From positions 1 through 64,000 of the forward strand of contig NZ_JAUKFY010000025.1 in the NCBI RefSeq assembly GCF_030489605.1: DNA of 64,000 nt, written 5' to 3'. A program made the position numbers and the translations under genes. Shown here piece after piece: positions 1 to 9,843 of this stretch; within the stretch, counting starts at the first letter, position 1; each line of letters opens with the position of its first letter. The notes beneath the pieces were generated by a model that worked only from the letters and a program-made list of their open reading frames with translations, was not told the origin of the DNA and did not search any database. The DNA is from Brevibacillus laterosporus (GTDB lineage Bacteria > Bacillota > Bacilli > Brevibacillales > Brevibacillaceae).

Positions 1-23
1 CAGGGAATGAAGATCATGAATAG
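1..23 (+). CDS. 3' end of an unidentified gene (partial)
   Basis: One frame reads GNEDHE then a TAG stop at 21-23, and a strong intrinsic terminator begins four bases later. This is what the tail of an operon looks like, but six codons cannot identify a product and the reading frame is an inference from the terminator alone. Confidence 0.3.
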
Positions 24-26
24 ATT

Positions 27-57
27 CTCTCAACAGATTATTGTTGAGAGATTTTTC
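27..57 (+). terminator. Intrinsic terminator of the upstream gene
   Basis: A 9-bp perfect stem, CTCTCAACA (27-35) with TGTTGAGAG (42-50), is followed by ATTTTTTC. It closes whatever transcription unit enters from the left edge and separates it from the glycosyltransferase gene. Confidence 0.85.
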
Positions 58-374
58 GTTTTATGAAAAGATTATTTAGATCGAATCATAGTGTATCTTA
101 TTGCAGTGTTAAATCGTATTACATAAGAGAACATTAGAACATAAATGCACATGAAGATATGACTTAGGTTATAACCAATGGTATGATATGCTAAGGATAG
201 GAATCAAATCTGGCTAAATATACTTTTCCTACATGAATTAGGCCTTCCTCATCTTCGTACCCCAATCATAGGACGCTCATTGAAGCCTTACAGAATATGT
301 AAGGCATGCTGGTATGTAAAAAGAATTGGGTGCAAATGAACTGATGTTGGAATAGACAGCAAAGGAGAGTCGAA
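57..374 (+). promoter_or_regulatory. 318-bp gene-free region: candidate structured leader of the GT28 gene
   Basis: No ORF is supported here. A TATGAT hexamer at 182-187 could be a -10 (its -35 is poor, about ATGACT). Downstream are three possible helices: TAGGAA 198-203 with TTCCTA 226-231; CCCAAT 261-266 with ATTGGG 325-330; and, nested inside it, the perfect 8-bp hairpin GCCTTACA 285-292 with TGTAAGGC 298-305. A good ribosome binding site (AAAGGAGAG, 361-369) follows. The arrangement suggests a folded 5' leader of about 180 nt. No known riboswitch class was recognised. Confidence 0.45.
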
Positions 375-1475
375 ATGAAAAAGATACTCATCTTTTCCGC
401 CTCCATTGGCAACGGTCATAACCAGGCTGCTCGTGCGATTCAGGAAGAGTTAAGCGAACTTGGTTATGCTTCTATGGTAATAGACACCCTTGAATATATA
501 AGTCCAACCTTCCATAAAATCTTATTGGAAAGCTATACGAATATATTAAAGCTCTCTCCAAGTGTTTGGGGTAAAATTTATCATAATACAGAGAAAACCA
601 GACTTTTTGATATGAATGTTTTTGTTAATAAGCTACTGGCAAATAATTTAAAACGATTGATTAACAGTGTAGAACCGGATGCATTTATTGCTACGCATCC
701 ATTTGCTAGCTGTATGCTCTCTGTATTGAAGGGACGTAACCAGTGGACCGAACCAATTTATACAATTATAACGGATTATACAATCCATCCATCCTGGGTG
801 AATCATCATATTGACCATTATTTTATTGCTAGTGAACAGCTTTTTTACTTAGTTGATCTTTATCATGAAAATCGTCAAAAATTTAAACCAATGGGCATCC
901 CGATTATGCGCAAATTTAGAGAAGAGGTTAATAAACAGGAGCTTCGTGCTAAATTTGAAATAAAGCCCGACCAAAAGGTATTAATATTGTCCGGTGGTGG
1001 ATTGGGATTAGGCCCCATGGATAAAGTATTGCAAGGCCTGGATGCCTTGCATATCCCATTAAAAATTTTCGTCTTAACAGGTCTAAATGAAAAATTATAC
1101 AGAAGTGTTACAAACAATTCGTATTCTCATGATGTAGTGGCATTACAATATGTAGATAATTTTCATGAGTATTTAGAAGTAGCCGATGCGATTGTGACAA
1201 AATCAGGTGGTCTAACAACTGCTGAGGTATTAAGCAAACGTGTTCCTATGGTTATTTTTAATCCATTACCCGGTCAAGAAGAACGAAATAGTCACTTTTT
1301 GTTAAACAATGGCTGTGCTGTCCACGCTACAGAGAGTCGAGATTTGATATACTCAATTGAGCAAGTGCTTTTAAATGAACAAAAGTCTAAAGCAATGCGA
1401 CAACAAGCAGAAATGATTGCTCGTCCGTTTGCCGCTTATGACATCGCTGCATTTATTAAACAAGATATGCAGTAG
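375..1475 (+). CDS. GT28-family glycosyltransferase (UgtP / MGDG-synthase type)
   Basis: Predicted 366-residue GT-B glycosyltransferase of the diacylglycerol glucosyltransferase / monogalactosyldiacylglycerol synthase family, expected to transfer a hexose from a UDP-sugar to a lipid acceptor at the inner face of the membrane. The N-terminal acceptor domain opens with the family motif SASIGNGHNQAARAI (8-22); TDYTIHP lies at 133-139. The C-terminal donor domain has LSGGGLGLG (205-213), KSGGLTTAEVL (276-286) and PLPGQEERN (298-306), which contact the nucleotide sugar in relatives. ATG with AAAGGAGAG 6 bases upstream. It is about 16 residues shorter than B. subtilis UgtP and the true substrate is not proven; a role in spore or membrane glycolipid synthesis is equally possible. 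Preceded by a structured leader. Confidence 0.8.
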   Translation: MKKILIFSASIGNGHNQAARAIQEELSELGYASMVIDTLEYISPTFHKILLESYTNILKLSPSVWGKIYHNTEKTRLFDMNVFVNKLLANNLKRLINSVEPDAFIATHPFASCMLSVLKGRNQWTEPIYTIITDYTIHPSWVNHHIDHYFIASEQLFYLVDLYHENRQKFKPMGIPIMRKFREEVNKQELRAKFEIKPDQKVLILSGGGLGLGPMDKVLQGLDALHIPLKIFVLTGLNEKLYRSVTNNSYSHDVVALQYVDNFHEYLEVADAIVTKSGGLTTAEVLSKRVPMVIFNPLPGQEERNSHFLLNNGCAVHATESRDLIYSIEQVLLNEQKSKAMRQQAEMIARPFAAYDIAAFIKQDMQ

Positions 1476-1536
1476 ATGAGTGATTTCTATGAAAATCGGT
1501 CACAATCATTTAACAACACGATATTGAGGTGGTAGA

Positions 1537-2208
1537 GTGAGCATACAGCATGCCGTTATTTTTGACATGGATGGTACTTTATTGCAAACAGAGTCTATGG
1601 CTATTCCAGGTTTTAGACGCACCTTTCAAGATTTGCGAAATCGCCAGCTATGGGATGGTGAACTTCCTGATGATCGTGCTATTACTAATACCTTGGGTAT
1701 GGTTCTAGATGAAATATGGGATGTACTCCTACCGGAAGCAGATGAAAAGACAAGGGAACTGGCTACGGAGTTATTAGCCAAGCATGAAGAGAAATTATTA
1801 GACGAAGGTGTTGTTTCCCTGTATCCGGGAGTAGTAGAACAACTAACAGCACTGCACGAGCAAGGAATCGCGCTTTTTGTAGCATCTAATGCCATGGACG
1901 GTTATGTCGAAGCAATATGTGAGCACTTTAACATCACGCATCTTTTTACTGATCTATACTCAGCCGGACGTTTCCAAACCGAGTCAAAAGTAGATCTGGT
2001 TGCCCTTCTTCTAAAAACATACGATATTAAGCAGGCAGTCATGGTAGGAGATCGTAAGTCAGATGTTGAGGCAGGTAAAAAAAATCAGTTATGGACAATA
2101 GGCTGTGATTTTGGCTTTGCTGAATCTGGCGAATTAAAAAATGCAGATGTCGTCATTCAAGGCTATGAGAAATTACTTCAGCAAGTACCATTTTATCAAT
2201 CTAAATAA
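1537..2208 (+). CDS. HAD-superfamily hydrolase (phosphoglycolate-phosphatase-like)
   Basis: A 223-residue haloacid dehalogenase-type phosphatase. Motif I is FDMDGTLL (nucleophile D10, acid/base D12), motif II VASNAMD, a Lys in the ESKVDLV segment fits motif III, and motif IV is VGDRKSDVEAG, so all Mg-dependent phosphatase elements are present. The insert after motif I is helical (C1 cap type). GTG start at 1537 is set by GAGGTGG 7 bases upstream. It lies 61 bp behind the glycosyltransferase with no terminator between, so the two are probably co-transcribed and end at the terminator at 2222. Substrate unknown; family members act on small phosphate esters or nucleotides. Confidence 0.85.
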   Translation: MSIQHAVIFDMDGTLLQTESMAIPGFRRTFQDLRNRQLWDGELPDDRAITNTLGMVLDEIWDVLLPEADEKTRELATELLAKHEEKLLDEGVVSLYPGVVEQLTALHEQGIALFVASNAMDGYVEAICEHFNITHLFTDLYSAGRFQTESKVDLVALLLKTYDIKQAVMVGDRKSDVEAGKKNQLWTIGCDFGFAESGELKNADVVIQGYEKLLQQVPFYQSK

Positions 2209-2221
2209 ACAGGTAAAAATG

Positions 2222-2250
2222 AACCACCTTTTTAAAGGTGGTTTTTTTGA
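2222..2250 (+). terminator. Intrinsic terminator after the HAD gene
   Basis: AACCACCTTT (2222-2231) pairs with AAAGGTGGTT (2234-2243) across a two-base loop, followed by a run of T. It separates the GT28-HAD unit from the ctsR operon. Confidence 0.9.
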
Positions 2251-2308
2251 TGATGCAGGTTGAAATAGACCTTTTTTGACCAAAATAAAGGAGTAAGGGA
2301 AATAAGGG

Positions 2309-2337
2309 TTGAAAGTAAATAAAAAAGTAATTATAAT
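2309..2337 (+). promoter_or_regulatory. SigA-type promoter of the ctsR operon
   Basis: TTGAAA (2309-2314), a 17-bp spacer and a perfect TATAAT (2332-2337). Transcription would start near 2344, inside the CtsR operator, so bound CtsR would block initiation directly. Confidence 0.85.
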
Positions 2338-2340
2338 AAA

Positions 2341-2363
2341 AGTCAAAGATAGTCAAAGTCAAA
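2341..2363 (+). promoter_or_regulatory. CtsR operator (heptad direct repeats)
   Basis: AGTCAAA occurs at 2341-2347 and 2351-2357 with a 3-bp gap, which is exactly the CtsR consensus arrangement (two direct heptads spaced by three). A third heptad at 2357-2363 overlaps the second by one base. The site begins 4 bp after the -10 box, so the operon is autorepressed class III heat-shock type. Confidence 0.92.
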
Positions 2364-2432
2364 TTGACAAACTAAAAAATTAATTTTAACGCCCTTAGCT
2401 TCACTCATATTCTTAGGCAAGGAGGCGACACT

Positions 2433-2897
2433 TTGCGAAATATATCGGACATCATTGAGCAGCATTTAAAGAGCATACTTCAGGAGAGTCCGAATGGAGC
2501 TATTGAAATTCAGCGGAGTGATATTGCCGAAAAGTTTCAATGTGTACCGTCCCAAATTAATTATGTCATTAACACACGTTTCTCTATTGAAAAAGGATAT
2601 ATTGTTGAAAGTAAACGTGGCGGTGGAGGCTTTATCCGGATTCGAAAGGCGCAAATTTTGTGTAAGGATACATTGCAGGAGCTTTTGACAGAAGAAATGA
2701 TTGGCGATAGTATAACTCAATCATACGGCTACTCTATCATTGATCGATTAGTGGAAGAAAGATGGATTAGTTTGCGGGAAGCCACTTTAATGAAGGTAGC
2801 CACCTCAAGACAGGTGCTGATGGTTAATACACCTTTACGAGATCAGCTAAGAGCCAGTATCTTAAAGCATATGATTACATCAATCCTCATAACATAG
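2433..2897 (+). CDS. ctsR: CtsR, class III stress-gene repressor
   Basis: Winged helix-turn-helix repressor of clp genes, 154 residues as usual. The HTH spans about 31-49, and the glycine-rich wing RGGGGFIRI at 62-70 carries Arg62, the residue that contacts DNA and is the known target of McsB arginine phosphorylation. The C-terminal four-helix dimerisation/ClpC-interaction domain follows. TTG start at 2433 is fixed by AAGGAGG 7 bases upstream. First gene of ctsR-mcsA-mcsB-clpC, with its own operator over the promoter, so it is autoregulated and released on heat or protein stress. Confidence 0.97.
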   Translation: MRNISDIIEQHLKSILQESPNGAIEIQRSDIAEKFQCVPSQINYVINTRFSIEKGYIVESKRGGGGFIRIRKAQILCKDTLQELLTEEMIGDSITQSYGYSIIDRLVEERWISLREATLMKVATSRQVLMVNTPLRDQLRASILKHMITSILIT

Positions 2898-2974
2898 AAG
2901 TTACACCTTTGCAAAGAATAGAATTAACCCTAAAAGTCTGGTTGTACCGATTGACTTGTAAGGAGGTTCTGATT

Positions 2975-3511
2975 ATGAATTGTGAAGAGTGCGGCAAACG
3001 TCCCGCAACCTTACATCTTACCAAAATCGTAAATGGCGAAAAGTCTGAGACACACATTTGCGAGCAATGTGCCAAGGAAAAAGGCGAATATTTCTCAGGC
3101 TTTGGTAATTTTGGTCTAAATAATTTATTGGCTGGTTTATTAAATTTTGACCCTATGAATAAAGGTGTCAGCAGTCAACAGATTAGCCAAAATACAGTTT
3201 CTCCGCTTACGCGTTGCGAAACATGCGGATTAACCTATACACAATTTAGCAAGAGTGGTCGTTTTGGTTGCAGTGATTGTTATAACTACTTTGGAGCCAA
3301 ACTTGACCCGCTCTTTAGAAGAATTCATGGAAATACCCAGCATATGGGGAAAGTACCTGAACGTACAGGTAGCCAATTAAAGATAAAAAAGGACTTACAG
3401 CAACTAAAAACGGCTCTTCAACAGCATATTGCTACAGAGGAGTTTGAAAAGGCAGCGGAAATTAGAGACCGTATTCGTGCATTGGAACAAAAGATTGAAC
3501 AATCCAAGTGA
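2975..3511 (+). CDS. mcsA: McsA, zinc-binding activator of McsB
   Basis: 178 residues from ATG 2975, placed by AAGGAGG 2959-2965. Four CxxC pairs are visible (C3/C6, C29/C32, C81/C84, C99/C102), forming two zinc modules that bind and activate the arginine kinase McsB. A C-terminal UVR motif (about 140-175, charged coiled helix) resembles the one in ClpC and UvrB. An in-frame upstream TTG/GTG extension exists but has no ribosome binding site. Together with McsB it marks CtsR and damaged proteins for ClpCP. Confidence 0.95.
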   Translation: MNCEECGKRPATLHLTKIVNGEKSETHICEQCAKEKGEYFSGFGNFGLNNLLAGLLNFDPMNKGVSSQQISQNTVSPLTRCETCGLTYTQFSKSGRFGCSDCYNYFGAKLDPLFRRIHGNTQHMGKVPERTGSQLKIKKDLQQLKTALQQHIATEEFEKAAEIRDRIRALEQKIEQSK

Positions 3512-3537
3512 ATAAATGGTGGAGGTGAACATCAAGT

Positions 3538-4602
3538 ATGTCCCTACAGCGTTTTACCCAGCACCCATGGAGTAATTGGATGAAAGGTGAGGGTCCTGAC
3601 TCTGACATTGTTATTAGTACGCGGTTGCGAATCGCTAGGAACCTACGTCAGCATCCATTTCCACTCTTAGCTACTGACTCACAGGCAGAAGAGGTCGTAC
3701 GTAAAGTAAAAGAAGTAATCGATTCTCCTTCTATGAAGAAGAAAGGCTCCTTCGAACTGTTGTCCATGGAGGACATGAAGCCTCTCGAAAAGAGAGTGCT
3801 GGTAGAAAAACATCTTATCAGCCCTAATTTGGCAGAGGAATCCAGAAAAGGTGCCGTCATTTTAAGTGAGGACGAATCCATTAGTGTTTTGGTCAATGAA
3901 GAAGATCATCTGCGTATTCAGGTTTTCTTGCCAGGTTTTCAATTGCGGGAAGCCTGGGAAAAAGGAAGCAAGATGGATGATATCTTCGAAAAACAAGTCA
4001 ATTATGCTTTTGATGAAAAACGAGGCTATTTAACTAGTTGTCCTACAAACGTAGGTACTGGTATACGTGCTTCTGTCATGTTACATTTACCTGCACTTGT
4101 GATGACCCAGCAGATTAATCGAATTTTGCAAGCAATTACTCAAGTAGGCTTGGTTGTTCGGGGTCTGTACGGGGAAGGAAGCGAAGCTGTTGGCAACCTC
4201 TTTCAGCTTTCCAATCAAGTGACACTCGGTATGTCGGAAGCAGATATTATCTCAAATCTATACAGCGTTGCAAGCCAAATTATTGAACAAGAGCGTGAAG
4301 CGCGTCAGTATTTGCAAGAGCATAATCGCATATCTATTGAGGATAAGATTTTTCGTTCTTACGGGATTTTGACTCATGCAAGAACAGTAGAATCAAAAGA
4401 AGCGGCTCAGCGCTTATCTGATGTACGCTTGGGAATAGATTTGGGTTATTTACAAGCATGCAGCCCATTTGTTGTAAATGAGCTGTTAGTTAGCACACAA
4501 CCCGGTTTTTTACAATATGATGCGGGACAGAAATTAACACCAGAACAACGAGATGAGCGTAGAGCTTATGTTATTCGGGAACGACTAAAATGTAATTCAT
4601 AA
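3538..4602 (+). CDS. mcsB: McsB, protein-arginine kinase
   Basis: 354-residue phosphagen-kinase-fold enzyme that phosphorylates arginines in proteins to tag them for ClpCP degradation. Nucleotide-binding arginines sit in STRLRIARNL (27-36), the catalytic acidic loop is NEEDHLRIQ (120-128), and the conserved active-site cysteine is C168 in CPTNVGTGIRAS. The C-terminal domain provides the phosphoarginine sensing and dimer surface in relatives. It starts 26 bp after mcsA with GGAGGTG upstream, and is followed 27 bp later by clpC, its partner unfoldase. Confidence 0.96.
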   Translation: MSLQRFTQHPWSNWMKGEGPDSDIVISTRLRIARNLRQHPFPLLATDSQAEEVVRKVKEVIDSPSMKKKGSFELLSMEDMKPLEKRVLVEKHLISPNLAEESRKGAVILSEDESISVLVNEEDHLRIQVFLPGFQLREAWEKGSKMDDIFEKQVNYAFDEKRGYLTSCPTNVGTGIRASVMLHLPALVMTQQINRILQAITQVGLVVRGLYGEGSEAVGNLFQLSNQVTLGMSEADIISNLYSVASQIIEQEREARQYLQEHNRISIEDKIFRSYGILTHARTVESKEAAQRLSDVRLGIDLGYLQACSPFVVNELLVSTQPGFLQYDAGQKLTPEQRDERRAYVIRERLKCNS

Positions 4603-4629
4603 GAGAAGAGTAATGGAGGTGCTTATACT

Positions 4630-7092
4630 ATGATGTTTGGACGATTTACAGAGCGTGCACAAAAAGTATTAGCTTTAGCATTGGAAGAGGCAGTTCGTTT
4701 AGGTCACAAAGATATTGGAACCGAACATGTTCTTTTAGGTCTGATCCGAGAGGGAGAAGGAATTGCGGCAAAAGCACTTCAAGCACTCGGTCTCGGCCTT
4801 GATAAAATTCAAAATGAAGTGGAATCTTTAATCGGTCGTGCTCCTGAACAACCGGCAAACACGACAAATTATACACCAAACTACACCCCGCGAGCTAAGA
4901 AAGTAATTGAGCTGTCCATGGACGAGGCTCGCAAGCTAGGTCATACGTACGTGGGAACCGAACATATTTTGTTAGGTCTCATTCGCGAGGGAGAGGGAAT
5001 TGCTGCGCGAATCATGAACAATCTAGGCATTAGCCTAAATAAAGCACGTCAACAGGTATTGCAATTATTGGGCAGCTCAGAAATGATGTCATCTCATCAG
5101 CCATCTGGAAGCAACGCATCGGCAAATACTCCTACTTTAGATGGATTAGCACGGGACTTGACGGCTATTGCTAAAGAAGGTTCACTTGATCCGGTGATCG
5201 GTCGTCAGAAGGAAATTGAACGTGTGATTCAGGTATTGAGCCGACGGACAAAGAATAACCCAGTATTAATTGGTGAACCCGGTGTTGGTAAGACAGCGAT
5301 AGCCGAGGGTCTAGCTCAAAAAATTGTTAATAATGAAATTCCGGAAACATTGCGTGATAAACGTGTCATGACTTTAGATATGGGTACAGTGGTAGCCGGC
5401 ACCAAATATCGTGGTGAATTCGAGGATCGTCTGAAAAAAATTATGGATGAAATTCGACAAGCAGGAAATATTATTCTGTTCATTGACGAGTTGCATACAT
5501 TAATTGGAGCAGGCGGAGCTGAGGGAGCAATTGATGCATCCAATATTCTTAAACCAGCACTTGCTCGCGGCGAGCTACAATGTGTCGGTGCTACCACGCT
5601 GGATGAGTATCGTAAATACATTGAGAAGGATGCCGCGCTCGAACGCCGCTTCCAACCAATTCAAGTAGATGAACCGACTCCAGAAGATGCGATTAAAATC
5701 TTAAGCGGTTTACGTGACCGTTATGAAGCCCATCATCGTGTAAAAATTACTGATGAGGCCATTGATCAAGCGGTAAAATTGTCAGATCGTTATATAACAG
5801 ATCGCTTTTTGCCGGATAAAGCTATTGATTTAATTGACGAGGCAGCTTCCAAGGTTCGCCTGCAATCCTTTACCGTACCACCTAACCTAAAAGAGCTAGA
5901 AGCGCGATTAGAAGAGGTTCGCAAAGAAAAGGACGCAGCCGTACAATCTCAGGAATTTGAAGAAGCTGCAGCGTTACGAGATAAGGAACAAAAACTACGC
6001 GAGGAGCTTGATTCCACTAAGAAGGATTGGAAAGAGAGACAAGGAAAACTAAACATGGAGGTTACTCAGGAGGATATCGCTCATGTGGTAGCTAACTGGA
6101 CTGGTATTCCTGTCTTAAAATTGAAGCAAGAAGAAACAGAACGTCTGTTGAAAATGGAAGATATTCTGCACGACCGAGTTATTGGACAGGATGAGGCTGT
6201 TAAATCAGTTGCCCGTGCAGTACGTCGCGCTCGCGCCGGTTTAAAAGATCCAAAGCGTCCAATCGGTTCATTTATCTTCTTAGGCCCTACAGGGGTAGGT
6301 AAAACAGAATTAGCTCGTGCTGTGGCTGAAACATTATTCGGTGATGAAGATGCCATGATTCGTGTAGACATGTCTGAGTACATGGAGAAGCACACCACTG
6401 CCCGTTTAGTCGGTGCGCCTCCGGGATATGTGGGTTATGATGAAGGCGGTCAATTGACAGAAAAGGTTCGCCGTAAACCATACTCAGTTATTTTGCTAGA
6501 TGAAATTGAAAAGGCACATCCAGATGTCTTTAATATCTTATTACAAGTGCTTGATGATGGACGATTGACAGACTCTAAAGGACGGACGGTTGATTTCCGC
6601 AATACGGTAGTCATCATGACATCCAATGTGGGTGCAAGCATGATTAAGAAAAATAGCTCCCTTGGCTTTACTACGAATGATTCTGAAAAGAAATATCAAG
6701 ATATGAAAGATAAAGTCATGGATGAATTGAAACGTAGCTTCCGTCCAGAGTTCTTGAACCGTATCGACGAAATTATTGTGTTCCACTCTCTAGAACAGGA
6801 GCATATTGAAAAAATCGTTACGTTGATGACTGAGGACTTGCGCAAACGCCTAGTCGAACAGGAGATTGATTTCAAACTAAGCGATGAGGCTAAGAAAATT
6901 CTTGCTAAAGAGGGCTTTGATCCCGCCTATGGTGCACGTCCTCTACGTCGAGCGATTCAACGAAATATTGAAGATCGCTTGTCTGAGGAATTGCTCAAGG
7001 GAACGATCACGAAAGGCGATACCGTTCAAATTGATGCGGAAGACGGCAAATTAACGGTAAAACGCTTGGAGCAAGTAAAAGTAACAAAATAA
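4630..7092 (+). CDS. clpC: ClpC, AAA+ unfoldase of the ClpCP protease
   Basis: 820-residue Hsp100 ATPase. Two near-identical Clp-N repeats fill the first 145 residues (both contain [18 protein letters not shown]). AAA-1 Walker A is GEPGVGKTA near 214-222, a UVR-type middle-domain segment lies near 430, and AAA-2 Walker A is GPTGVGKTE near 551-559. The Clp-N domain binds phosphoarginine made by McsB. ATG ATG: the second ATG (4633) is also possible, but B. subtilis ClpC also begins MM. The operon ends at the terminator at 7141. Confidence 0.97.
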   Translation: MMFGRFTERAQKVLALALEEAVRLGHKDIGTEHVLLGLIREGEGIAAKALQALGLGLDKIQNEVESLIGRAPEQPANTTNYTPNYTPRAKKVIELSMDEARKLGHTYVGTEHILLGLIREGEGIAARIMNNLGISLNKARQQVLQLLGSSEMMSSHQPSGSNASANTPTLDGLARDLTAIAKEGSLDPVIGRQKEIERVIQVLSRRTKNNPVLIGEPGVGKTAIAEGLAQKIVNNEIPETLRDKRVMTLDMGTVVAGTKYRGEFEDRLKKIMDEIRQAGNIILFIDELHTLIGAGGAEGAIDASNILKPALARGELQCVGATTLDEYRKYIEKDAALERRFQPIQVDEPTPEDAIKILSGLRDRYEAHHRVKITDEAIDQAVKLSDRYITDRFLPDKAIDLIDEAASKVRLQSFTVPPNLKELEARLEEVRKEKDAAVQSQEFEEAAALRDKEQKLREELDSTKKDWKERQGKLNMEVTQEDIAHVVANWTGIPVLKLKQEETERLLKMEDILHDRVIGQDEAVKSVARAVRRARAGLKDPKRPIGSFIFLGPTGVGKTELARAVAETLFGDEDAMIRVDMSEYMEKHTTARLVGAPPGYVGYDEGGQLTEKVRRKPYSVILLDEIEKAHPDVFNILLQVLDDGRLTDSKGRTVDFRNTVVIMTSNVGASMIKKNSSLGFTTNDSEKKYQDMKDKVMDELKRSFRPEFLNRIDEIIVFHSLEQEHIEKIVTLMTEDLRKRLVEQEIDFKLSDEAKKILAKEGFDPAYGARPLRRAIQRNIEDRLSEELLKGTITKGDTVQIDAEDGKLTVKRLEQVKVTK

Positions 7093-7115
7093 ACAAATCC
7101 TGAAGCAAAACATGG

Positions 7116-7121
7116 TATAAT
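7116..7121 (+). promoter_or_regulatory. Possible extended -10 promoter after clpC
   Basis: TGGTATAAT (7113-7121) is a perfect extended -10 element, but the matching -35 (ACAAAT) is weak. Transcription would begin about 20 bp before the terminator at 7141, so it would give either a very short RNA or a terminator-controlled transcript into radA. Confidence 0.3.
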
Positions 7122-7140
7122 TTCAGGAGAAAGCAGTACG

Positions 7141-7172
7141 TATCCCCGAAGATGATTCGGGGATATTTTTTA
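7141..7172 (+). terminator. Terminator of the ctsR operon
   Basis: Perfect 10-bp stem TATCCCCGAA (7141-7150) / TTCGGGGATA (7156-7165), loop GATGA, followed by TTTTTTAT. Confidence 0.93.
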
Positions 7173-7282
7173 TACATCTAGCATACAAGTAAGGTGATAT
7201 AAAAATGCTGTCCATTAGCAGGATTTAACAGTAGTTGCACGAACAACAGTAGAATGAATTTATAGATACGGGAGTATGTTAT

Positions 7283-8647
7283 ATGTCAAAAGTAAAAACA
7301 AAGTTTGTGTGTCAGGAATGCGGGTACGAAAGTCCTAAATGGCTGGGAAAATGTCCAGGTTGTAATAATTGGAATACAATGGTTGAAGAATTAGAGCGTA
7401 AACAAGCGGGTGGCAGAGATCGCGGAATGTCCACCAAACAAAGGGCACAGCCCATCACAGAGGTCATAAGTGAGGAGGAACCACGATTAGATACAACTTT
7501 AGGTGAATTAAACCGTGTCTTAGGCGGCGGTTTAGTTTTGGGATCATTGGTGCTGGTTGGGGGAGATCCGGGGATCGGAAAGTCTACCTTACTTCTCCAA
7601 ACTTCTTTTGCTCTTGCACATCAGAATAATAAAGTGTTGTATATCTCAGGTGAGGAGTCTGTTAAACAAATTAAAATGCGAGCTGATCGACTTGGTGTAC
7701 AAACATCAAATCTGCTAGTAGTGACGGAGACTGATTTGGAGCAAGTGGAGGAACAGATAACGTTTGTCGACCCTGATGTGGTCATTATTGACTCAATCCA
7801 AACCATTTTTCATCCGGCAGTCACATCCGCAGCAGGGAGTGTAGCTCAGGTCCGAGAGTGTACCAGCCATCTGATGAGAATAGCAAAAAGTAAAGGTATC
7901 GCTATCTTTATTGTCGGACATGTTACAAAAGAAGGAGCTATCGCTGGACCGCGTATGCTTGAGCATATGGTTGATGCTGTTCTTTATTTTGAAGGAGATC
8001 GGCATAATACCTTCCGTATTTTACGAGCTGTTAAAAATCGATTTGGGTCCACAAATGAAATGGGTATTTTTGAAATGAAAGAAAAAGGGCTGGCTGAAGT
8101 AGAAAACCCATCTGAGCTGTTCTTAGCGGAACGACCGATTGGAGTTGCTGGATCAACAGTAGTAGCTAGTATGGAAGGAACTCGCCCCGTGCTTGTTGAA
8201 CTACAGGCATTAGTTTCCCCGACCAGTTTTGCTACTCCACGCCGAATGGCAACCGGGGTAGATCATCAGCGAATAGCTATGATTATGGCAGTTTTGGAGA
8301 AACGAGTAGGTTTGATGCTGCAAAATCAAGATGCCTATGTAAACGTAGCCGGTGGTGTTCGGCTAGATGAGCCTGCAATTGATTTAGCGATTGCGGTAAG
8401 CATTGCTAGTAGTTTTCGAGATCATTCCACCAATCCATATGATGTAGTGATTGGAGAAATTGGTTTAACAGGCGAAGTCCGCGGTGTTTCTCGAATTGAG
8501 CAACGTATACGCGAAGCGGAAAAACTGGGCTTTAAGCGAGTCATTATTCCTGAGAGAAGCATGCGAGGACTAGAAAAGCCTGCTGGAATTGAGGTAATTG
8601 GTGTAAAAAATGTGGAGGAAGCTTTGCAATATGCATTGAGGGGGTAG
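7283..8647 (+). CDS. radA: RadA/Sms, DNA branch-migration ATPase
   Basis: 454 residues. A C4 zinc finger (C10, C13, C24, C27) is followed by a RecA-like core with Walker [11 protein letters not shown] at about 92-101, the RadA-specific KNRFG motif near 251-255, and a C-terminal Lon-protease-like domain. It promotes branch migration at recombination intermediates and, in Bacillus, interacts with DisA; the disA gene starts 9 bp downstream. ATG at 7283 with GGGAG upstream. Separated from clpC by a terminator, so it needs its own promoter, which I could not place with confidence in 7172-7282. Confidence 0.96.
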   Translation: MSKVKTKFVCQECGYESPKWLGKCPGCNNWNTMVEELERKQAGGRDRGMSTKQRAQPITEVISEEEPRLDTTLGELNRVLGGGLVLGSLVLVGGDPGIGKSTLLLQTSFALAHQNNKVLYISGEESVKQIKMRADRLGVQTSNLLVVTETDLEQVEEQITFVDPDVVIIDSIQTIFHPAVTSAAGSVAQVRECTSHLMRIAKSKGIAIFIVGHVTKEGAIAGPRMLEHMVDAVLYFEGDRHNTFRILRAVKNRFGSTNEMGIFEMKEKGLAEVENPSELFLAERPIGVAGSTVVASMEGTRPVLVELQALVSPTSFATPRRMATGVDHQRIAMIMAVLEKRVGLMLQNQDAYVNVAGGVRLDEPAIDLAIAVSIASSFRDHSTNPYDVVIGEIGLTGEVRGVSRIEQRIREAEKLGFKRVIIPERSMRGLEKPAGIEVIGVKNVEEALQYALRG

Positions 8648-8656
8648 CTATATTTG

Positions 8657-9703
8657 ATGTTGGATGCTTTGCGTTTTGTCGCTCCAGGCACGCCTTTTCG
8701 TGAGGGTCTGGAAAACGTTCTACATGCCAAAACAGGCGCTTTAATTGTTGTGGGATGTAGTCCACAGATGAAAAACATCATTGACGGTGGTTTTTATATT
8801 GACTGCGAATTTACTCCAGCCCATTTATATGAATTGGCCAAAATGGATGGAGCTATTATTGTCAGCCAGGACGCTAAGCGGATTTTATATGCCAACACAC
8901 AGCTATTGCCCAGTGGGGCTGTTGTTTCTAATGAAACGGGAACAAGGCACCGGACAGCCGATCGTACAGCACGATTAACGAACCATTTGGTTATTGCCAT
9001 CTCCCAAAGGCGCAATGTCATTACGTTATACCAAGGAACTCAGCGCTATGTTATTAAAGATATTAGTGTTATTTTGGCGAAAACGAATCAAGCACTGCAA
9101 ACTTTGGAAAGATATAAGATGGTATTAGAGCAGGGACTTACGAATCTAAGTGCGTTAGAATTTGAACAATTAGTCACTGTTCATGAAATTGTATCGGTTA
9201 TGCAACGGATTGAGATGGTCATCCGTATAAAGTTAGAGATGAAAAAATATATCCTGGAATTGGGTACGGAGGGTCGGTTAATTAACCTGCAGCTAGAAGA
9301 GCTTGTGTTCAATGTGGAGCAAGAGGCAGAGCTACTCATTTTAGACTATGCAAAAGATGATAAGGTGGATACTAAACAAGTCTTACACGAAATGAGTAAG
9401 CTAAGTCCAGAGGAATTAATGGATCCAAGTGTCTTTCTTCGACTGTTGGGGTATATAAATATGAATAAGCTGTCGGACGAGGCAGTAATGACACGCGGAT
9501 ATCGATTGCTTAGTAAAATATCTAGACTTCCTTCCACTGTCATATGCAACCTCATTTGCCACTTTGGCAATCTACACTCCATTTTGATGGCTACTATCGA
9601 GGAATTGGACGATGTAGAAGGAATTGGTGAGATTAGAGCGCGTGCCATTAAGGACGGATTGAAAAGAATCCAGGAACAAGTGTTCATTGACAGGCACATT
9701 TAG
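8657..9703 (+). CDS. disA: DisA, diadenylate cyclase / DNA-integrity scanner
   Basis: Octameric DNA-scanning enzyme that makes c-di-AMP from two ATP. The DAC domain holds the DGA motif (KMDGAIIVS, about residues 63-65) and RHR motif (GTRHRTADR, about 96-98). A helical linker and a C-terminal helix-hairpin-helix DNA-binding domain ([16 protein letters not shown]) complete the usual architecture. At 348 residues it lacks about ten N-terminal residues present in B. subtilis. ATG 8657 is chosen; TTG 8654 directly before it is equally placed relative to GAGGGGG (8640-8645). Confidence 0.96.
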   Translation: MLDALRFVAPGTPFREGLENVLHAKTGALIVVGCSPQMKNIIDGGFYIDCEFTPAHLYELAKMDGAIIVSQDAKRILYANTQLLPSGAVVSNETGTRHRTADRTARLTNHLVIAISQRRNVITLYQGTQRYVIKDISVILAKTNQALQTLERYKMVLEQGLTNLSALEFEQLVTVHEIVSVMQRIEMVIRIKLEMKKYILELGTEGRLINLQLEELVFNVEQEAELLILDYAKDDKVDTKQVLHEMSKLSPEELMDPSVFLRLLGYINMNKLSDEAVMTRGYRLLSKISRLPSTVICNLICHFGNLHSILMATIEELDDVEGIGEIRARAIKDGLKRIQEQVFIDRHI

Positions 9704-9843
9704 TTCTATTAGTATGAAGGAATTATGTTACGGTTTTCTTTTTAAAGTCAACAGGTATAAATTACCCCCTTTTTCTACTCTTACCCATTACGATTATCTG
9801 TAGGGATAGAATATCGTGGGATGATAATTAACGGAGGTAGACT

